From the NCBI GenBank assembly GCA_945876945.1, contig CAMCQE010000017.1, positions 1-44,989 of the forward strand: 44,989 bases of DNA. The letters run 5' to 3'. The notes below the pieces were generated by a model that worked only from the letters and a program-made list of their open reading frames with translations, made no database searches and had not been told where the DNA came from. The translations under genes were made by a program, and so were the position numbers. The DNA is from Klebsiella pneumoniae. Its GTDB lineage: Bacteria; Pseudomonadota; Gammaproteobacteria; Ga0077536. The first letter of the stretch is position 1, and each line of letters starts with the position of its first letter. This document shows positions 26,387 through 35,921 of the stretch, one piece after another.

Positions 26387-28213
26387 ATGTCGGAATCCAA
26401 TTTCGCCCTAAACGAGCGCCCAGCCTTCACCGTTGAAGGCTACCTGCCGCAGAAACTCCAACTGCTACGGCGGCCGGTTGTCCGCCTGATTGACAGACTG
26501 CTCGGACTCAGCGAACTCACCAGCCGGTATCGCCGTTTACCGCAGGCGAACGATGTGCCGGAATTTGTCCGACTCGCTTTGCGCGAACTCGCCATCAGCC
26601 CTGAATTTGAAGCAGAGCATCTCGAGCGGATCCCGAAGACGGGTCCTTGCGTCGTGGTTGCCAATCATCCGCACGGCGGACCCGACGGCCTGCTGTTGAT
26701 GGATTTGCTGCTGCGAGTGCGCCCCGACGTGCGCTTCGTTGCCAATCACTTCCTCGCCGGCTTCATGGAATTGCGCTCCTTGCTCTTGCAGGTCGATCCT
26801 TTCGGGGGCGGCCGGGCTGCACGCTACAACATTGCCGCCGTGCGGGCCGCCCGCAAATGGCTGGAGCAGGGCGGGATGATCGTGATGTTCCCCGGTGGGG
26901 AAGTCTCAAGCCTCAAGCTCAGCACCGGGCAGGTGACCGATCCGGAATGGACCTCAGGTGCGGCCCGCCTCTTGCGACAGACCGGCGCACCGGCGTTGCC
27001 GATCTACATCGAGGGCCGCAACAGCACGCTGTTCCAGATTGGCGGTTTGCTCAATCCCCGTTTGCGTACCGCACTACTGGTGCGCGAACTGTTGAAGCCG
27101 AGGACCGTGCGTCTGCGCATTGGCCGGCCGTTGGCCCCTTCGGTGCTGACTGAACTGGGCGATGACGAAGTCTCCGCGCAGTATCTTCAATACAAAACCT
27201 ACCTGTTGCGGGTGGCCGATCGGTCCGGCCGGAGCGCCGAGCCCGCGAAGCCCAAACCCAAAACCCGGTTACTGCCGATCGCCGAGGCCCCATCAGAAGA
27301 GTCGCTGGCGCGCGAAGTCAGCGGTCTCAGCGCCGAGCAGTTGCTACATGCGCACGGCTCGCTCGAAATCTGGTATTTCACCGGCCGCGAATGCCCCAAT
27401 TTGCTCACCGAAATAGGTCGTCTGCGTGAACTGACGTTCCGCCGGATTGGCGAAGGCACCGGCAAAGCCTGCGACCTCGACGAATACGACGACTACTACC
27501 AGCACATGTTTCTGTGGGACAAAAAGACCCTGCAGATCATCGGCGCGTACAGGATGGGACCCAGCGATCTGATTCTGCCCAGGCGCGGTCCGCACGGGCT
27601 GTATACCCATTCCTTGTTCCGCATGTCGGGCAAACTGCTGGAGAAACTGAGTTGCGGCGTCGAGATGGGCCGTTCCTTCGTGCGTATCGAACAGCAGCGC
27701 AGTTTCACTGCTCTGCTGATGCTCTGGCGCGGCATCGGCGTGTACGTGGTGCGCAATCCGCGTTACCGCTATCTGTTCGGTCCGGTGAGCATCAGTAACG
27801 ACTACCATCCGCTGTCGCAGCAAATTCTGGTCGCCATGCTCAAGCGTCATAAATTTGATGCCGAGCACGCGGGGGAAGTGCGCCCGCGCCGGCCGTTTCG
27901 GGTGCGTGAGCATGAACTCCCGGTCTTTGATTCGATGGAAGACCCCGACTCCCGGGTGCTGGCTGATTTGCTTGGCACGCTGGAGGAAGATGAGAAGGGC
28001 GTCCCCGTGTTGTTACGCCAATATCTCAAGCTCGGCGGTCGTATTCTCGGGTTCAACGTCGATCCCGCTTTCAACAACGTCATTGATGGCCTGTTGGTGG
28101 TGGATCTCCTGCAGACTGAGCCGCCGATTCTCGCCAAGTACTTCACCGACGCCGGTACCGAGGCATTCCGGGCTTTCCACGGCAAAGGAATGGCCATTGA
28201 GAGTGCAGCCTGA
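26387..28213 (+). CDS. OlsF-like bifunctional acyltransferase (O- and N-acyl transfer)
   Basis: A 608-residue fusion. Residues about 75-290 are a PlsC/OlsA-type acyltransferase with NHPHGGPDG (93-101) and FPGGEVSS. Residues about 325-600 are an OlsB-type acyl-ACP N-acyltransferase of the GNAT superfamily (LTFRRIGEGTGKACDLDEYD, SLFRMSG, CGVEMGRSFV). OlsF of Serratia has the same order and makes ornithine or glutamine lipids in one polypeptide. Product specificity here is inference. A Pro/Lys linker (about 283-305) joins the halves. It stands alone, about 150 bp after the MNIO cluster and 110 bp before pyc. Confidence 0.82.
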   Translation: MSESNFALNERPAFTVEGYLPQKLQLLRRPVVRLIDRLLGLSELTSRYRRLPQANDVPEFVRLALRELAISPEFEAEHLERIPKTGPCVVVANHPHGGPDGLLLMDLLLRVRPDVRFVANHFLAGFMELRSLLLQVDPFGGGRAARYNIAAVRAARKWLEQGGMIVMFPGGEVSSLKLSTGQVTDPEWTSGAARLLRQTGAPALPIYIEGRNSTLFQIGGLLNPRLRTALLVRELLKPRTVRLRIGRPLAPSVLTELGDDEVSAQYLQYKTYLLRVADRSGRSAEPAKPKPKTRLLPIAEAPSEESLAREVSGLSAEQLLHAHGSLEIWYFTGRECPNLLTEIGRLRELTFRRIGEGTGKACDLDEYDDYYQHMFLWDKKTLQIIGAYRMGPSDLILPRRGPHGLYTHSLFRMSGKLLEKLSCGVEMGRSFVRIEQQRSFTALLMLWRGIGVYVVRNPRYRYLFGPVSISNDYHPLSQQILVAMLKRHKFDAEHAGEVRPRRPFRVREHELPVFDSMEDPDSRVLADLLGTLEEDEKGVPVLLRQYLKLGGRILGFNVDPAFNNVIDGLLVVDLLQTEPPILAKYFTDAGTEAFRAFHGKGMAIESAA

Positions 28214-28326
28214 ACCTTAACTGCACGCTCTCCGACTCTTTGTTGCACTGCCCTTTCCTGTCTTAGACCCCTGCTGTAGAGTCGAACGCATCTCCATTTC
28301 CGGCGTGATGCGCCCCGAGATTTGCC

Positions 28327-31300
28327 ATGCGAAAAATCCGAAAGCTTCTGGTTGCCAATCGCGGTGAAATCGCGATTCGCGTGATGCGTGCCGCGGCCGA
28401 ACTCGATATCGAATCGGTCGCCATCTACTCGCAGGAAGACCGTTTCTCGCTCCATCGATTCAAGGTGGATGAGGCTTATCTGGTCGGTAAAGGCAAAACC
28501 CCGGTCCAGGCCTATCTGGATGGTGACGACATCATCCGCATCGCGCTCGAAGCCGGCGTCGACGCGATCCACCCCGGTTACGGTTTCCTCTCCGAACGTC
28601 CTGAATTCGCCGACGCCTGCGCCGAGGCCGGGATTATTTTTGTCGGTCCCCCGGCCGACGTCATGCGCACGCTGGGCAACAAGGTGGCCGCCCGCAAGCT
28701 GGCCGAGCGCTGTGGTGTGCCGGTCATGCCGGCCACCGGGCCTTTGCCCGAGGCGCCCGAGGAAATCACCCGACTCGCCGAAGGCATAGGCTATCCGCTG
28801 ATGCTCAAAGCCTCCTGGGGCGGCGGTGGTCGCGGCATGCGGGTGATTGAAGACGCGACAAGCTTGCTTGAGCTCGTGGCCCTTGGTCGTCGCGAAGCCG
28901 AGCAGGCTTTTGGCAATGGCGAGGTCTATCTCGAAAAACTGATTCGCCGTGCCCGGCACGTTGAAGTGCAGATTGTGGGCGACCTCCACGGCAACATCGT
29001 TCATTTGTTCGACCGCGACTGCACCGTGCAGCGGCGCAACCAGAAAGTGGTTGAGCGCGCGCCGTCGATGTTTCTGGACGACGACGCCCGTATGGCGGTG
29101 TGCCACTCAGCGGTGACCTTGTGCCGGGCGGCGGGCTATCAGAACGCCGGCACGGTGGAGTTTCTGCAGAATGCAGATACCGGCGACGTTTACTTCATCG
29201 AGGTGAATCCACGCATTCAGGTGGAGCATACGGTCACCGAAGAACTGACCGGCATCGACATCGTGAAAGCCCAGTTGCGCATCGCGCAGGGTGGCCATAT
29301 CGGCGAGGACGACAGCGGCGTGCCGCTGCAGGAAAACATCCAGCGCAACGGCTACAGCATGCAGTGCCGGATCACCACCGAAGATCCGGAAAACAACTTT
29401 ATTCCCGACTACGGCACCATCACTGCCTATCGCAGCCCGGCCGGTTTTGGCATTCGGCTTGATGCCGGCACCGCCTATACCGGTGCCCAGATCACCCGCT
29501 ATTACGACTCGATGCTGGTGAAAGTGACCGCCCGGGGCTCCACCCCGGACGAGACCACCGCCCGCATGCTGCGGGCCTTGCGCGAGTTCCGCGTGCGCGG
29601 CGTGGTGACCAATCTGCGCTTCCTCGAACAGTTGCTGATGCACCCGGATTTCACTTCCGCGCGCTATTGCACCACCTTCATCGATACCACGCCGGAGCTC
29701 TTCGACTTCGAGCATCGGCAGGACTACGGCACCCCGCTGCTGCGCTACCTCGGCGATGTCATCGTGAATGGTAACGAGGCGGTAAAAGGCCGACCCCGAC
29801 CGCAGGTGTTTGCCACCCCGGAGCCGCCGGAAGTCTCCCGCGCGGTTCCACCTGCCGGCACTCGCCAGTTACTGGAAGCTATCGGCCCCACCAAGTTTGC
29901 CGAATGGATGCTCTCCGAGCAGCGCGCGCTGGTGACGGATACGACCTTCCGCGACGCGCATCAGTCTTTGCTGGCCACCCGCATGCGGAGTTTCGACATG
30001 CTGGCGGTCGCCCCCGCCTATGCACGCATGCTGCCCACGCTGTTTTCTGCGGAGTGCTGGGGCGGCGCGACCTTTGATGTCGCCATGCGCTTCCTGAAGG
30101 AATGCCCGTGGCAGCGCCTGCGCGGGATGCGCCAGCGGCTGCCCAATGTGCTCCTGCAGATGCTCCTGCGGGCCTCGAACGCGGTGGGTTACACCAACTA
30201 TCCAGATAACGTCGTCGACTTCTTCGTGCGGCAGGCGGCGGCCGAAGGGGTGGATGTGTTCCGCATCTTCGACTCCCTCAACTGGGTCGAGAATATGCGG
30301 GTGGCGATTGATTCCGTGGTGGCCACCGGCAAACTCGCCGAAGCCGCCATTTGCTACACCGGCAATTTGAGTGATCCGCATTGCACGAAGTACGACTTGA
30401 AGTACTACGTCAAACTGGCCAAGGAACTCGAGCGCGCTGGCGCGCACATCATTGGCATCAAGGACATGGCCGGGTTATGCCGGCCCGCCGCCGCCCGCGA
30501 TCTGGTGCGCGCGCTAAAGCAGGAAATCGCGCTGCCCATCCATTTCCACACGCATGACACCAGCGGCATTGCCGCGGCCAGCATTCTGGCAGCGGTCGAT
30601 GCGGGAGTAGATGCGTTCGATGCCGCGATGGACTCGATGAGTGGTCTTACCTCGCAGCCCAACCTCGGCTCGATTGTCGAGGCCTTGCGCCACAGCGAGC
30701 GGGATACCGGCCTCGATCCGGACGCGATCCGCGAGCTTTCCAGCTATTGGGAGCAGGTGCGGGCGCTCTATGTGCCCTTCGAAAGTGATATCCGGGCCGG
30801 CGCCTCAGAGGTCTATGTGCATGGCATGCCCGGCGGCCAGTACACGAATTTGCGCGAGCAGGCGCTGTCGCTGGGTATTTCAGCCTCTCGTTGGCCGCAG
30901 GTGGCTCGCGCCTATGCCGATGTGAACGACATGTTTGGCGACATCGTGAAGGTCACGCCGAGTTCCAAAGTCGTTGGCGATATGGCGCTGATGATGGTGA
31001 CCAGCGGCCTGACGCGCGAAGACGTGGAAAGCCCAAGCGTCGATGTGGCATTTCCAGAATCCGTGGTGTCGTTCTTCAAAGGCGACCTGGGCCAGCCTTA
31101 TGGCGGGTTCCCACCGGCCTTGCAGGACAAGATTCTGGCGGGCCAGGCCCCCCTGGAAGGGCGCCCCGGCGCGGTGTTACCCGCGGTGGATCTTGCCGCC
31201 GAGCGCAAGCAGCTGGAGGCTCGGGTGGACCGACCGGTCAGCGACGCCGAGCTGGCTTCGTATTTGATGTATCCCAGAGTGTTCACCGATTACGCGCAAA

Positions 31301-31779
31301 CCCAGCGGGAGTACGGTGACCTCACCGGCTTACCCACCGCCGCCTTTTTCTACGGCATGCTGGCCGGGCAGGAACTTAATGTGGAACTAGGCCGGGGCAG
31401 CGGTCAGGTGGTGCGCTATCTGGGCACCAGCGATGTTCATGATGACAACCATCGCACCGTGTTCTTCGAATTAAACGGCCAGCCGCGCGCGATCAAGGTA
31501 GGCGACGGCTCAAAAGTGAAGGCCCGCGCGCCGCAACCGAAAGCCGAACGCGATAACCCGCGTCATCTCGGCGCGCCGATGCCCGGCGTGATTACGCAGA
31601 TTGCAGTGAAAGTGGGAGATCGCGTCAGCCGCGGCGACTCCCTGATGACGCTGGAAGCGATGAAGATGCAAACTGCGATCCGCGCCGAAATCGACGGCAC
31701 CATTAGCGCGCTGTCGGTGTCGATTGGTCAGCAGGTGGATGCCAAGGATTTGCTGGCGGAGGTTAATCCGGGCTCGTAA
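28327..31779 (+). CDS. pyc: Pyruvate carboxylase, single-chain
   Basis: 1150 residues in one chain. It has an N-terminal biotin carboxylase (KLLVANRGEIAIRV, ATP-grasp GWGGGGRGMRV, EVNPRIQVEH), a central carboxyltransferase TIM barrel (TDTTFRDAHQSLLATRMR, Zn-site HFHTHDTSG), a PC tetramerisation region, and a C-terminal biotinyl domain with EAMKM (biotinyl-Lys 1113). It converts pyruvate, bicarbonate and ATP to oxaloacetate (anaplerosis, gluconeogenesis). Length matches alpha4-type PC, not the split two-subunit form found in Pseudomonas. The stop abuts the stop of the convergent HDOD gene with no spacer. Confidence 0.96.
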   Translation: MRKIRKLLVANRGEIAIRVMRAAAELDIESVAIYSQEDRFSLHRFKVDEAYLVGKGKTPVQAYLDGDDIIRIALEAGVDAIHPGYGFLSERPEFADACAEAGIIFVGPPADVMRTLGNKVAARKLAERCGVPVMPATGPLPEAPEEITRLAEGIGYPLMLKASWGGGGRGMRVIEDATSLLELVALGRREAEQAFGNGEVYLEKLIRRARHVEVQIVGDLHGNIVHLFDRDCTVQRRNQKVVERAPSMFLDDDARMAVCHSAVTLCRAAGYQNAGTVEFLQNADTGDVYFIEVNPRIQVEHTVTEELTGIDIVKAQLRIAQGGHIGEDDSGVPLQENIQRNGYSMQCRITTEDPENNFIPDYGTITAYRSPAGFGIRLDAGTAYTGAQITRYYDSMLVKVTARGSTPDETTARMLRALREFRVRGVVTNLRFLEQLLMHPDFTSARYCTTFIDTTPELFDFEHRQDYGTPLLRYLGDVIVNGNEAVKGRPRPQVFATPEPPEVSRAVPPAGTRQLLEAIGPTKFAEWMLSEQRALVTDTTFRDAHQSLLATRMRSFDMLAVAPAYARMLPTLFSAECWGGATFDVAMRFLKECPWQRLRGMRQRLPNVLLQMLLRASNAVGYTNYPDNVVDFFVRQAAAEGVDVFRIFDSLNWVENMRVAIDSVVATGKLAEAAICYTGNLSDPHCTKYDLKYYVKLAKELERAGAHIIGIKDMAGLCRPAAARDLVRALKQEIALPIHFHTHDTSGIAAASILAAVDAGVDAFDAAMDSMSGLTSQPNLGSIVEALRHSERDTGLDPDAIRELSSYWEQVRALYVPFESDIRAGASEVYVHGMPGGQYTNLREQALSLGISASRWPQVARAYADVNDMFGDIVKVTPSSKVVGDMALMMVTSGLTREDVESPSVDVAFPESVVSFFKGDLGQPYGGFPPALQDKILAGQAPLEGRPGAVLPAVDLAAERKQLEARVDRPVSDAELASYLMYPRVFTDYAQTQREYGDLTGLPTAAFFYGMLAGQELNVELGRGSGQVVRYLGTSDVHDDNHRTVFFELNGQPRAIKVGDGSKVKARAPQPKAERDNPRHLGAPMPGVITQIAVKVGDRVSRGDSLMTLEAMKMQTAIRAEIDGTISALSVSIGQQVDAKDLLAEVNPGS

Positions 31780-33021
31780 TCAGGCGTGCAGAATCGCGCG
31801 TAGTTTTTCGAGTTCGTTGCCGGCTTCGCGCACGACGAGCAAACGCCCGGAGGCGGTGAAGGCGTCCAGCGGCAGGGCGCGCAGCACCGGTGCGTCATCG
31901 TCGGGCAGGGGCTCGGCCCACGGCACGTGATGCTCCGGGTCGTGCCAGTGCGCGAGCTGCAAGATTTCGGTCATGCCGTAAGGCGATTCTGCGGGTCGGA
32001 ACCACTGCTCGGCCGCGCATGAGGCGCGAACCATCTCCTCGGGCAGCCGCCATGCCCGCAAGACCATCGCGGAAACCTCGTAGCGAAGGTCGTGTAGCAC
32101 CGTGTTCAGCGTCACTTCCGAGCGGAACAGGCCGGGAAAGGCGTCTAACTGCGATACCAGCGCCATCACACCGATATCGTGCAAGAGGCCGGTCAGCAAG
32201 GCTTGTTCGGCATTCACCTTCGTCAGGCGCCGCGCCAGCACGAAGCAGAGCGAAGCGATATTGGCGCTGTGCGACCAGGCAGCGCGCATCAGCGTGGTAC
32301 AGCGCGGGTCCTTGGTTTTGAACAAATTCCGCACCACGTGGGCCATGATGAAATCGCGGGTTGGGTTGATGCCCATGCGCATGACCGCCGACCGCACGTC
32401 GCTGATCGGAGTGCTACCGCCATAGCCGGCGCTGTTCGCGACCCGGATGCAATAACTCGCAAGGGCCGGGTCGGTCAGAATGATATTGGCCACATCTTCG
32501 GCGCCCTTGCTGGGATCCGAAGCGGCGGTGCGGATGCGGAGCGCGACATCCGGCAGGGTCGGTAGCACCAGCGTTTCGTCGCGGAGTGCCTGATAGACCG
32601 CGAAGAGGAGTTCGTTATCGAGTTCGTCCTCACCCACCGCGGCCTCTTTGACCTGAATGCCCCCTTTCGGCTTGCGCTGGGATTGCAGCAAGCTGGCCGG
32701 AAAGCGGACGAAACGGACCGCGCTGACCGCCGTTGCCTGAACGCGTGCCTTCGGGTGCGGCGACAGCGGGTGGAGAGCTTCAAGCGTACCGGCGCTGATC
32801 TGAAAGCTCTCGCTCTGTGCATCGAGCACGCGGAGCTCGCCCTCCAGCAGATAGAACAGCCAGTCGTCATCCGGCCCGCAACGGAACAGTTCGCGCTCCG
32901 GATCGCGGGTTTCGATATCCGCGTGGCGGGTCAGGTTGTCAAATTCTGCATCGCCCAGATGGCGCAAGGGCAGGAGCCCGCGCAGGCGGGTGAGGTCGGA
33001 GAGTCGGCGTTCGCTGATCAT
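31780..33021 (-). CDS. HDOD signalling protein with N-terminal cyclic-nucleotide-binding-like domain
   Basis: 413 residues. The first about 130 look like a CAP_ED/cNMP-binding beta-roll (LFRCGPDDDWLFYLLEGELRVLD). The canonical phosphate-binding arginine motif is not evident, so ligand binding is doubtful. Residues about 145-350 are an HDOD domain (LPTLPDVALRIRTAASDPSKGAEDVANIILTDPALA...VANSAGYG), an HD relative that usually lacks the full catalytic residues, though LLHDIGV is present. HDOD proteins act in regulatory pathways, often in c-di-GMP-rich bacteria. It may share a message with the YcbL-like gene, which ends 10 bp upstream of it. Confidence 0.83.
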   Translation of the reverse strand: MISERRLSDLTRLRGLLPLRHLGDAEFDNLTRHADIETRDPERELFRCGPDDDWLFYLLEGELRVLDAQSESFQISAGTLEALHPLSPHPKARVQATAVSAVRFVRFPASLLQSQRKPKGGIQVKEAAVGEDELDNELLFAVYQALRDETLVLPTLPDVALRIRTAASDPSKGAEDVANIILTDPALASYCIRVANSAGYGGSTPISDVRSAVMRMGINPTRDFIMAHVVRNLFKTKDPRCTTLMRAAWSHSANIASLCFVLARRLTKVNAEQALLTGLLHDIGVMALVSQLDAFPGLFRSEVTLNTVLHDLRYEVSAMVLRAWRLPEEMVRASCAAEQWFRPAESPYGMTEILQLAHWHDPEHHVPWAEPLPDDDAPVLRALPLDAFTASGRLLVVREAGNELEKLRAILHA

Positions 33022-33030
33022 GGCGTGAGC

Positions 33031-33675
33031 TTAGCGTAAGGCGCGGTCGCCGACGTAGGGGTTGGTCTTGCGTTCTTGTCCGAAAGTTGACGTTGGGCCA
33101 TGCCCGGGGACAAACGTGACCTCATCCCCGAGCGGCCACAGGCGTTCGGTGATCGAGCGGATCAGGGTGGCGTGATCGCCGCGCGGGAAGTCGGTGCGGC
33201 CAACCGAGCCCTGAAACAAGACATCGCCGACGAAAGCGATCTGACTCTGCGATTCAAAAAAGACCACGTGGCCCGGGGTATGTCCCGGGCAATGCACGAC
33301 GTTTAAGGTGAGATTGCCAACGGTCACGGTGTCGCCGTGCTCCAACCAGCGGTCGGGGACGAACGCTTCGGCCGGCGCAAAACCATAGCGCGCGCCTTGT
33401 TCGGGCAGGAGATCGATCCAGAACTGGTCTTCCCGTTGCGGTCCTTCAATCGGCACTCCCAGCTCACGCGCCAGCTGCGCAGTCGCGCCGGCATGATCGA
33501 TGTGTGCATGGGTGATGAGTATTTTCTCTATCGTCACCCCTGCTTTTTGCGCTTGGGCGAGGACGCGTCCGGTGTCGCCGCCGGGGTCCACGATTGCGCC
33601 TTTCAGGGTCTCGTGACACCACAACAGCGAGCAGTTCTGCTGGAACATCGTGACCGGGGTAATCAGGACCTGCAT
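33031..33675 (-). CDS. ycbL: Glyoxalase II-like MBL hydrolase (YcbL type)
   Basis: 214 residues starting at ATG 33673-33675; ATG 33681 is two codons earlier and equally possible. The longer frame to 33846 is not conserved in style. It has the full MBL metal set: THAHIDHAG, CPGHTPGH, FVGDVLFQGSVGRTDFP, and FVPGHGPTSTFG. It aligns over its length with E. coli YcbL (VTMFQQNCSL, DPGGD), a type II glyoxalase active on S-lactoylglutathione. It runs into the HDOD gene 9 bp later. Confidence 0.9.
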   Translation of the reverse strand: MQVLITPVTMFQQNCSLLWCHETLKGAIVDPGGDTGRVLAQAQKAGVTIEKILITHAHIDHAGATAQLARELGVPIEGPQREDQFWIDLLPEQGARYGFAPAEAFVPDRWLEHGDTVTVGNLTLNVVHCPGHTPGHVVFFESQSQIAFVGDVLFQGSVGRTDFPRGDHATLIRSITERLWPLGDEVTFVPGHGPTSTFGQERKTNPYVGDRALR

Positions 33676-33780
33676 GGGCATGGCGACAGATTGCTGAAGT
33701 AGCCCGAGTGTAGCGGAAAACTCGCAACAGGCTCCACGCGATTGGGACGAAATGCACAGGCAAGCGGGGTGAGATGCCAC

Positions 33781-34290
33781 ATGGACGATCGGACTTTTAT
33801 TGTCAGAGCAGAGCGCTCCTTCGAATGCCGTCAGGTTATTTCCCAACCATGGAACCCGGACGCGGTCGTTACCGGCACCAGTTTTGATCAGATTGCCGGT
33901 CTGGCGCGTAGCCGAATCCGATTGGTTCGGCTGTTACCCGGCACGGTGGATTCGCTTTACCATTCCCAGCATTGCGAGGAAGAGTGGCTGTTCATCCTGC
34001 AAGGCCAAGGGGTGCTCGAAATTGCAGAAGAAGAGCATCTGTTAGGGCCGGGCGATTTTGCCGGATTTCCGGCACCTACGGCGCCGCACCAGCTGCGCAA
34101 TCCCTTCAGCCGCAGTCTGCTGTGTCTGATGGGCGGTAGCCGGGAATCCGTCGATGCCGTCGAATTCCCGCGTGAGGGGAAACGCTTGCTACGCAGAGGA
34201 CAGCAGCTGGAACTCTACGATGTTGCCGACGCCGAGGAGACCGCCCCGGCGGCACTCAACGAACAGCGAACCCGGCCGCGCGGCCGCTGA
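33781..34290 (+). CDS. Cupin-domain protein
   Basis: 169 residues starting at ATG 33781 (GGGGTGAGA lies just upstream). A single conserved beta-barrel has the first cupin motif around YHSQHCEEEWLFILQGQG and the second around GPGDFAGFPAPTAPHQLRN, with His/Glu residues placed for a metal. The substrate is unknown; such stand-alone cupins are often sugar- or small-molecule-binding. The C-terminal tail is Arg-rich. It diverges from the YcbL-like gene across about 105 bp and precedes bcp by 36 bp. Confidence 0.8.
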   Translation: MDDRTFIVRAERSFECRQVISQPWNPDAVVTGTSFDQIAGLARSRIRLVRLLPGTVDSLYHSQHCEEEWLFILQGQGVLEIAEEEHLLGPGDFAGFPAPTAPHQLRNPFSRSLLCLMGGSRESVDAVEFPREGKRLLRRGQQLELYDVADAEETAPAALNEQRTRPRGR

Positions 34291-34326
34291 TCGCATTTCA
34301 TTTACCGACACCACGGAGACCGCACG

Positions 34327-34794
34327 ATGAGTATCGAAGTAGGCAAAGCAGCCCCAGCGTTCACGCTGACCGACGCCAATGGCAAGCAAGTGTCCCTGAA
34401 GGATTTCAAGGGCAAAGATCTTGTTGTGTACTTCTACCCCAAGGACGACACCCCGGGCTGCACCAAGGAAGCCTGCGGCTTCCGCGACCATTGGGCGGCG
34501 CTCGAAGCGCGCGGGGTCGTGGTGATAGGCGTGTCACCCGACGACGCCGCGTCACACACCAGGTTCGTCACCAAATACCAGCTCCCCTTCATTTTGCTGA
34601 GCGATCCCGACCGCAGCATGATGACAACCTACGGCGCCTATGGCGAAAAGATGATGTATGGCCGCAAGACCATGGGCGTAATTCGCTCCACCGTCTGGAT
34701 CGACCCCACGGGCAAAGTGAAGAAGCATTGGGCGCGGGTGGCCAAGGCTGAGACGCATCCCGAGGCCGTACTCGCGGCGCTTTCAGCGGCCTGA
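34327..34794 (+). CDS. bcp: Thiol peroxidase of the Bcp/PrxQ family
   Basis: 155 residues. It reduces H2O2 and organic peroxides via a peroxidatic cysteine C45 and, five residues on, the resolving C50 in TPGCTKEAC, the atypical 2-Cys PrxQ pattern. The thioredoxin-fold segment VVYFYPKDDTPG and the later GVIRSTVWIDPTGKV are standard. It is convergent with the diguanylate cyclase. An imperfect stem (GCCTGAGA ... TCTCAGGC, 34789-34826) spans both stops but has no T-tract. Confidence 0.95.
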   Translation: MSIEVGKAAPAFTLTDANGKQVSLKDFKGKDLVVYFYPKDDTPGCTKEACGFRDHWAALEARGVVVIGVSPDDAASHTRFVTKYQLPFILLSDPDRSMMTTYGAYGEKMMYGRKTMGVIRSTVWIDPTGKVKKHWARVAKAETHPEAVLAALSAA

Positions 34795-34820
34795 GAACCC
34801 TCTGCCGGCCAGCATCCCTC

Positions 34821-35780
34821 TCAGGCTTCGGCGGCGGGGGATTTCGGCGAGTCGTCCTGACCGGGTTCGTATCGAACCAGTCGATTGCGCCCTTGGCGTT
34901 TCGCCAGATAAAGCGCGCGATCGGCTCGATGCATGAGGTCGCAAGGCAAGGTTTGGGAGCCGAAACTGTCCCAGCCAATGCTAACGGTCACCTGACCGAC
35001 GGACGGAAAGGGATATTCACTCACTCGCTGCCGAAACCGCTCAAGCGCGTGCAATGCGCCGGCGCTGTCGGTGTTGTTGAGGATGATCACGAATTCTTCG
35101 CCGCCATAGCGAAAGAGCAGATCCTCGGTGCGAAAACTCTCGCGCAGCAAGCGCGAGAAATGCAGCAAAACCTCGTCACCCAGCGGATGGCCGTAGCTAT
35201 CGTTGATGTGCTTGAAATGGTCGATGTCGGCGACGGCCAGCCAAGGCGAACTGTCTACCCGCGCGCGATGCGGATTGCGCTGGCAACGTTCGAGCAGTTG
35301 CTCAAAGCGGTAGTCGAAAGATTGGCGATTGAGGAGATCGGTTAGCGGGTCGCGCTCGAAGCGGTCCATCAGGTTGAGCAGATGCGCAAAGATGGTCACG
35401 ACCCGGTTAACGGCCCCCAGAAGTTCGGCGTCGAAGTCGCCTTTGGCCACCAGAAATCGGTTCATCCCTGCAAGCTCGCCAAGGCAGAACACCTGTATTC
35501 CGCTAGCGGGCATAGGGGCCGGCAAAGAAACTTCCCTGCGGGCAAACACCAGCGCTTCGGGTAACCAGTCGAAGCTTTCCAGCTCTTGCCCATTGACCAT
35601 CCGACGCAGCGACCACTTGCGGCTGTGACCCGAAAAGGGGGTCTCGGTGACCTCGAAGGCTTCGACCAGTTCGACTTCTTCACGCCCAAGCATCACGCCT
35701 ACGGCGGCGACCGTCGCTTCGCACAGGCTCTGAAAATCTGCCTGACGCGTCAGCTGAGCAATAGCGCTGAATTCGTCCAT
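34821..35780 (-). CDS. Diguanylate cyclase (GGDEF domain)
   Basis: 319 residues. The N-terminal about 130 are an uncharacterised sensory region, possibly GAF-like, without membrane spans. The C-terminal GGDEF domain has the active-site motif GGEEF (226-230), the metal aspartate in VADIDHFKHIND (D185), and an inhibitory I-site RTED (217-220) at the correct five-residue spacing. It is therefore predicted to be active, product-inhibited and cytosolic. It makes c-di-GMP from two GTP. The adjacent HDOD and pilus genes are possible output links, but this is inference. Confidence 0.92.
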   Translation of the reverse strand: MDEFSAIAQLTRQADFQSLCEATVAAVGVMLGREEVELVEAFEVTETPFSGHSRKWSLRRMVNGQELESFDWLPEALVFARREVSLPAPMPASGIQVFCLGELAGMNRFLVAKGDFDAELLGAVNRVVTIFAHLLNLMDRFERDPLTDLLNRQSFDYRFEQLLERCQRNPHRARVDSSPWLAVADIDHFKHINDSYGHPLGDEVLLHFSRLLRESFRTEDLLFRYGGEEFVIILNNTDSAGALHALERFRQRVSEYPFPSVGQVTVSIGWDSFGSQTLPCDLMHRADRALYLAKRQGRNRLVRYEPGQDDSPKSPAAEA

Positions 35781-35921
35781 CGCGACCCCGGGATTTCCCT
35801 GTGAAAACTACGGGTATTGTGACGGGTGCGGTGGCGTTTCGGCTAGCGAAAATCCGCAAAAAATAGCGGTAGGGCTTGCCAATAGGGCTATTTCAGGTGA
35901 GTTTGACGAGCTCTTCATCCC

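Noticed and set aside
27847-29106. Minus-strand open frame of 419 codons
   Set aside because: Antisense to the OlsF-like gene and pyc. It crosses two unrelated genes and their intergenic gap and has no domain.
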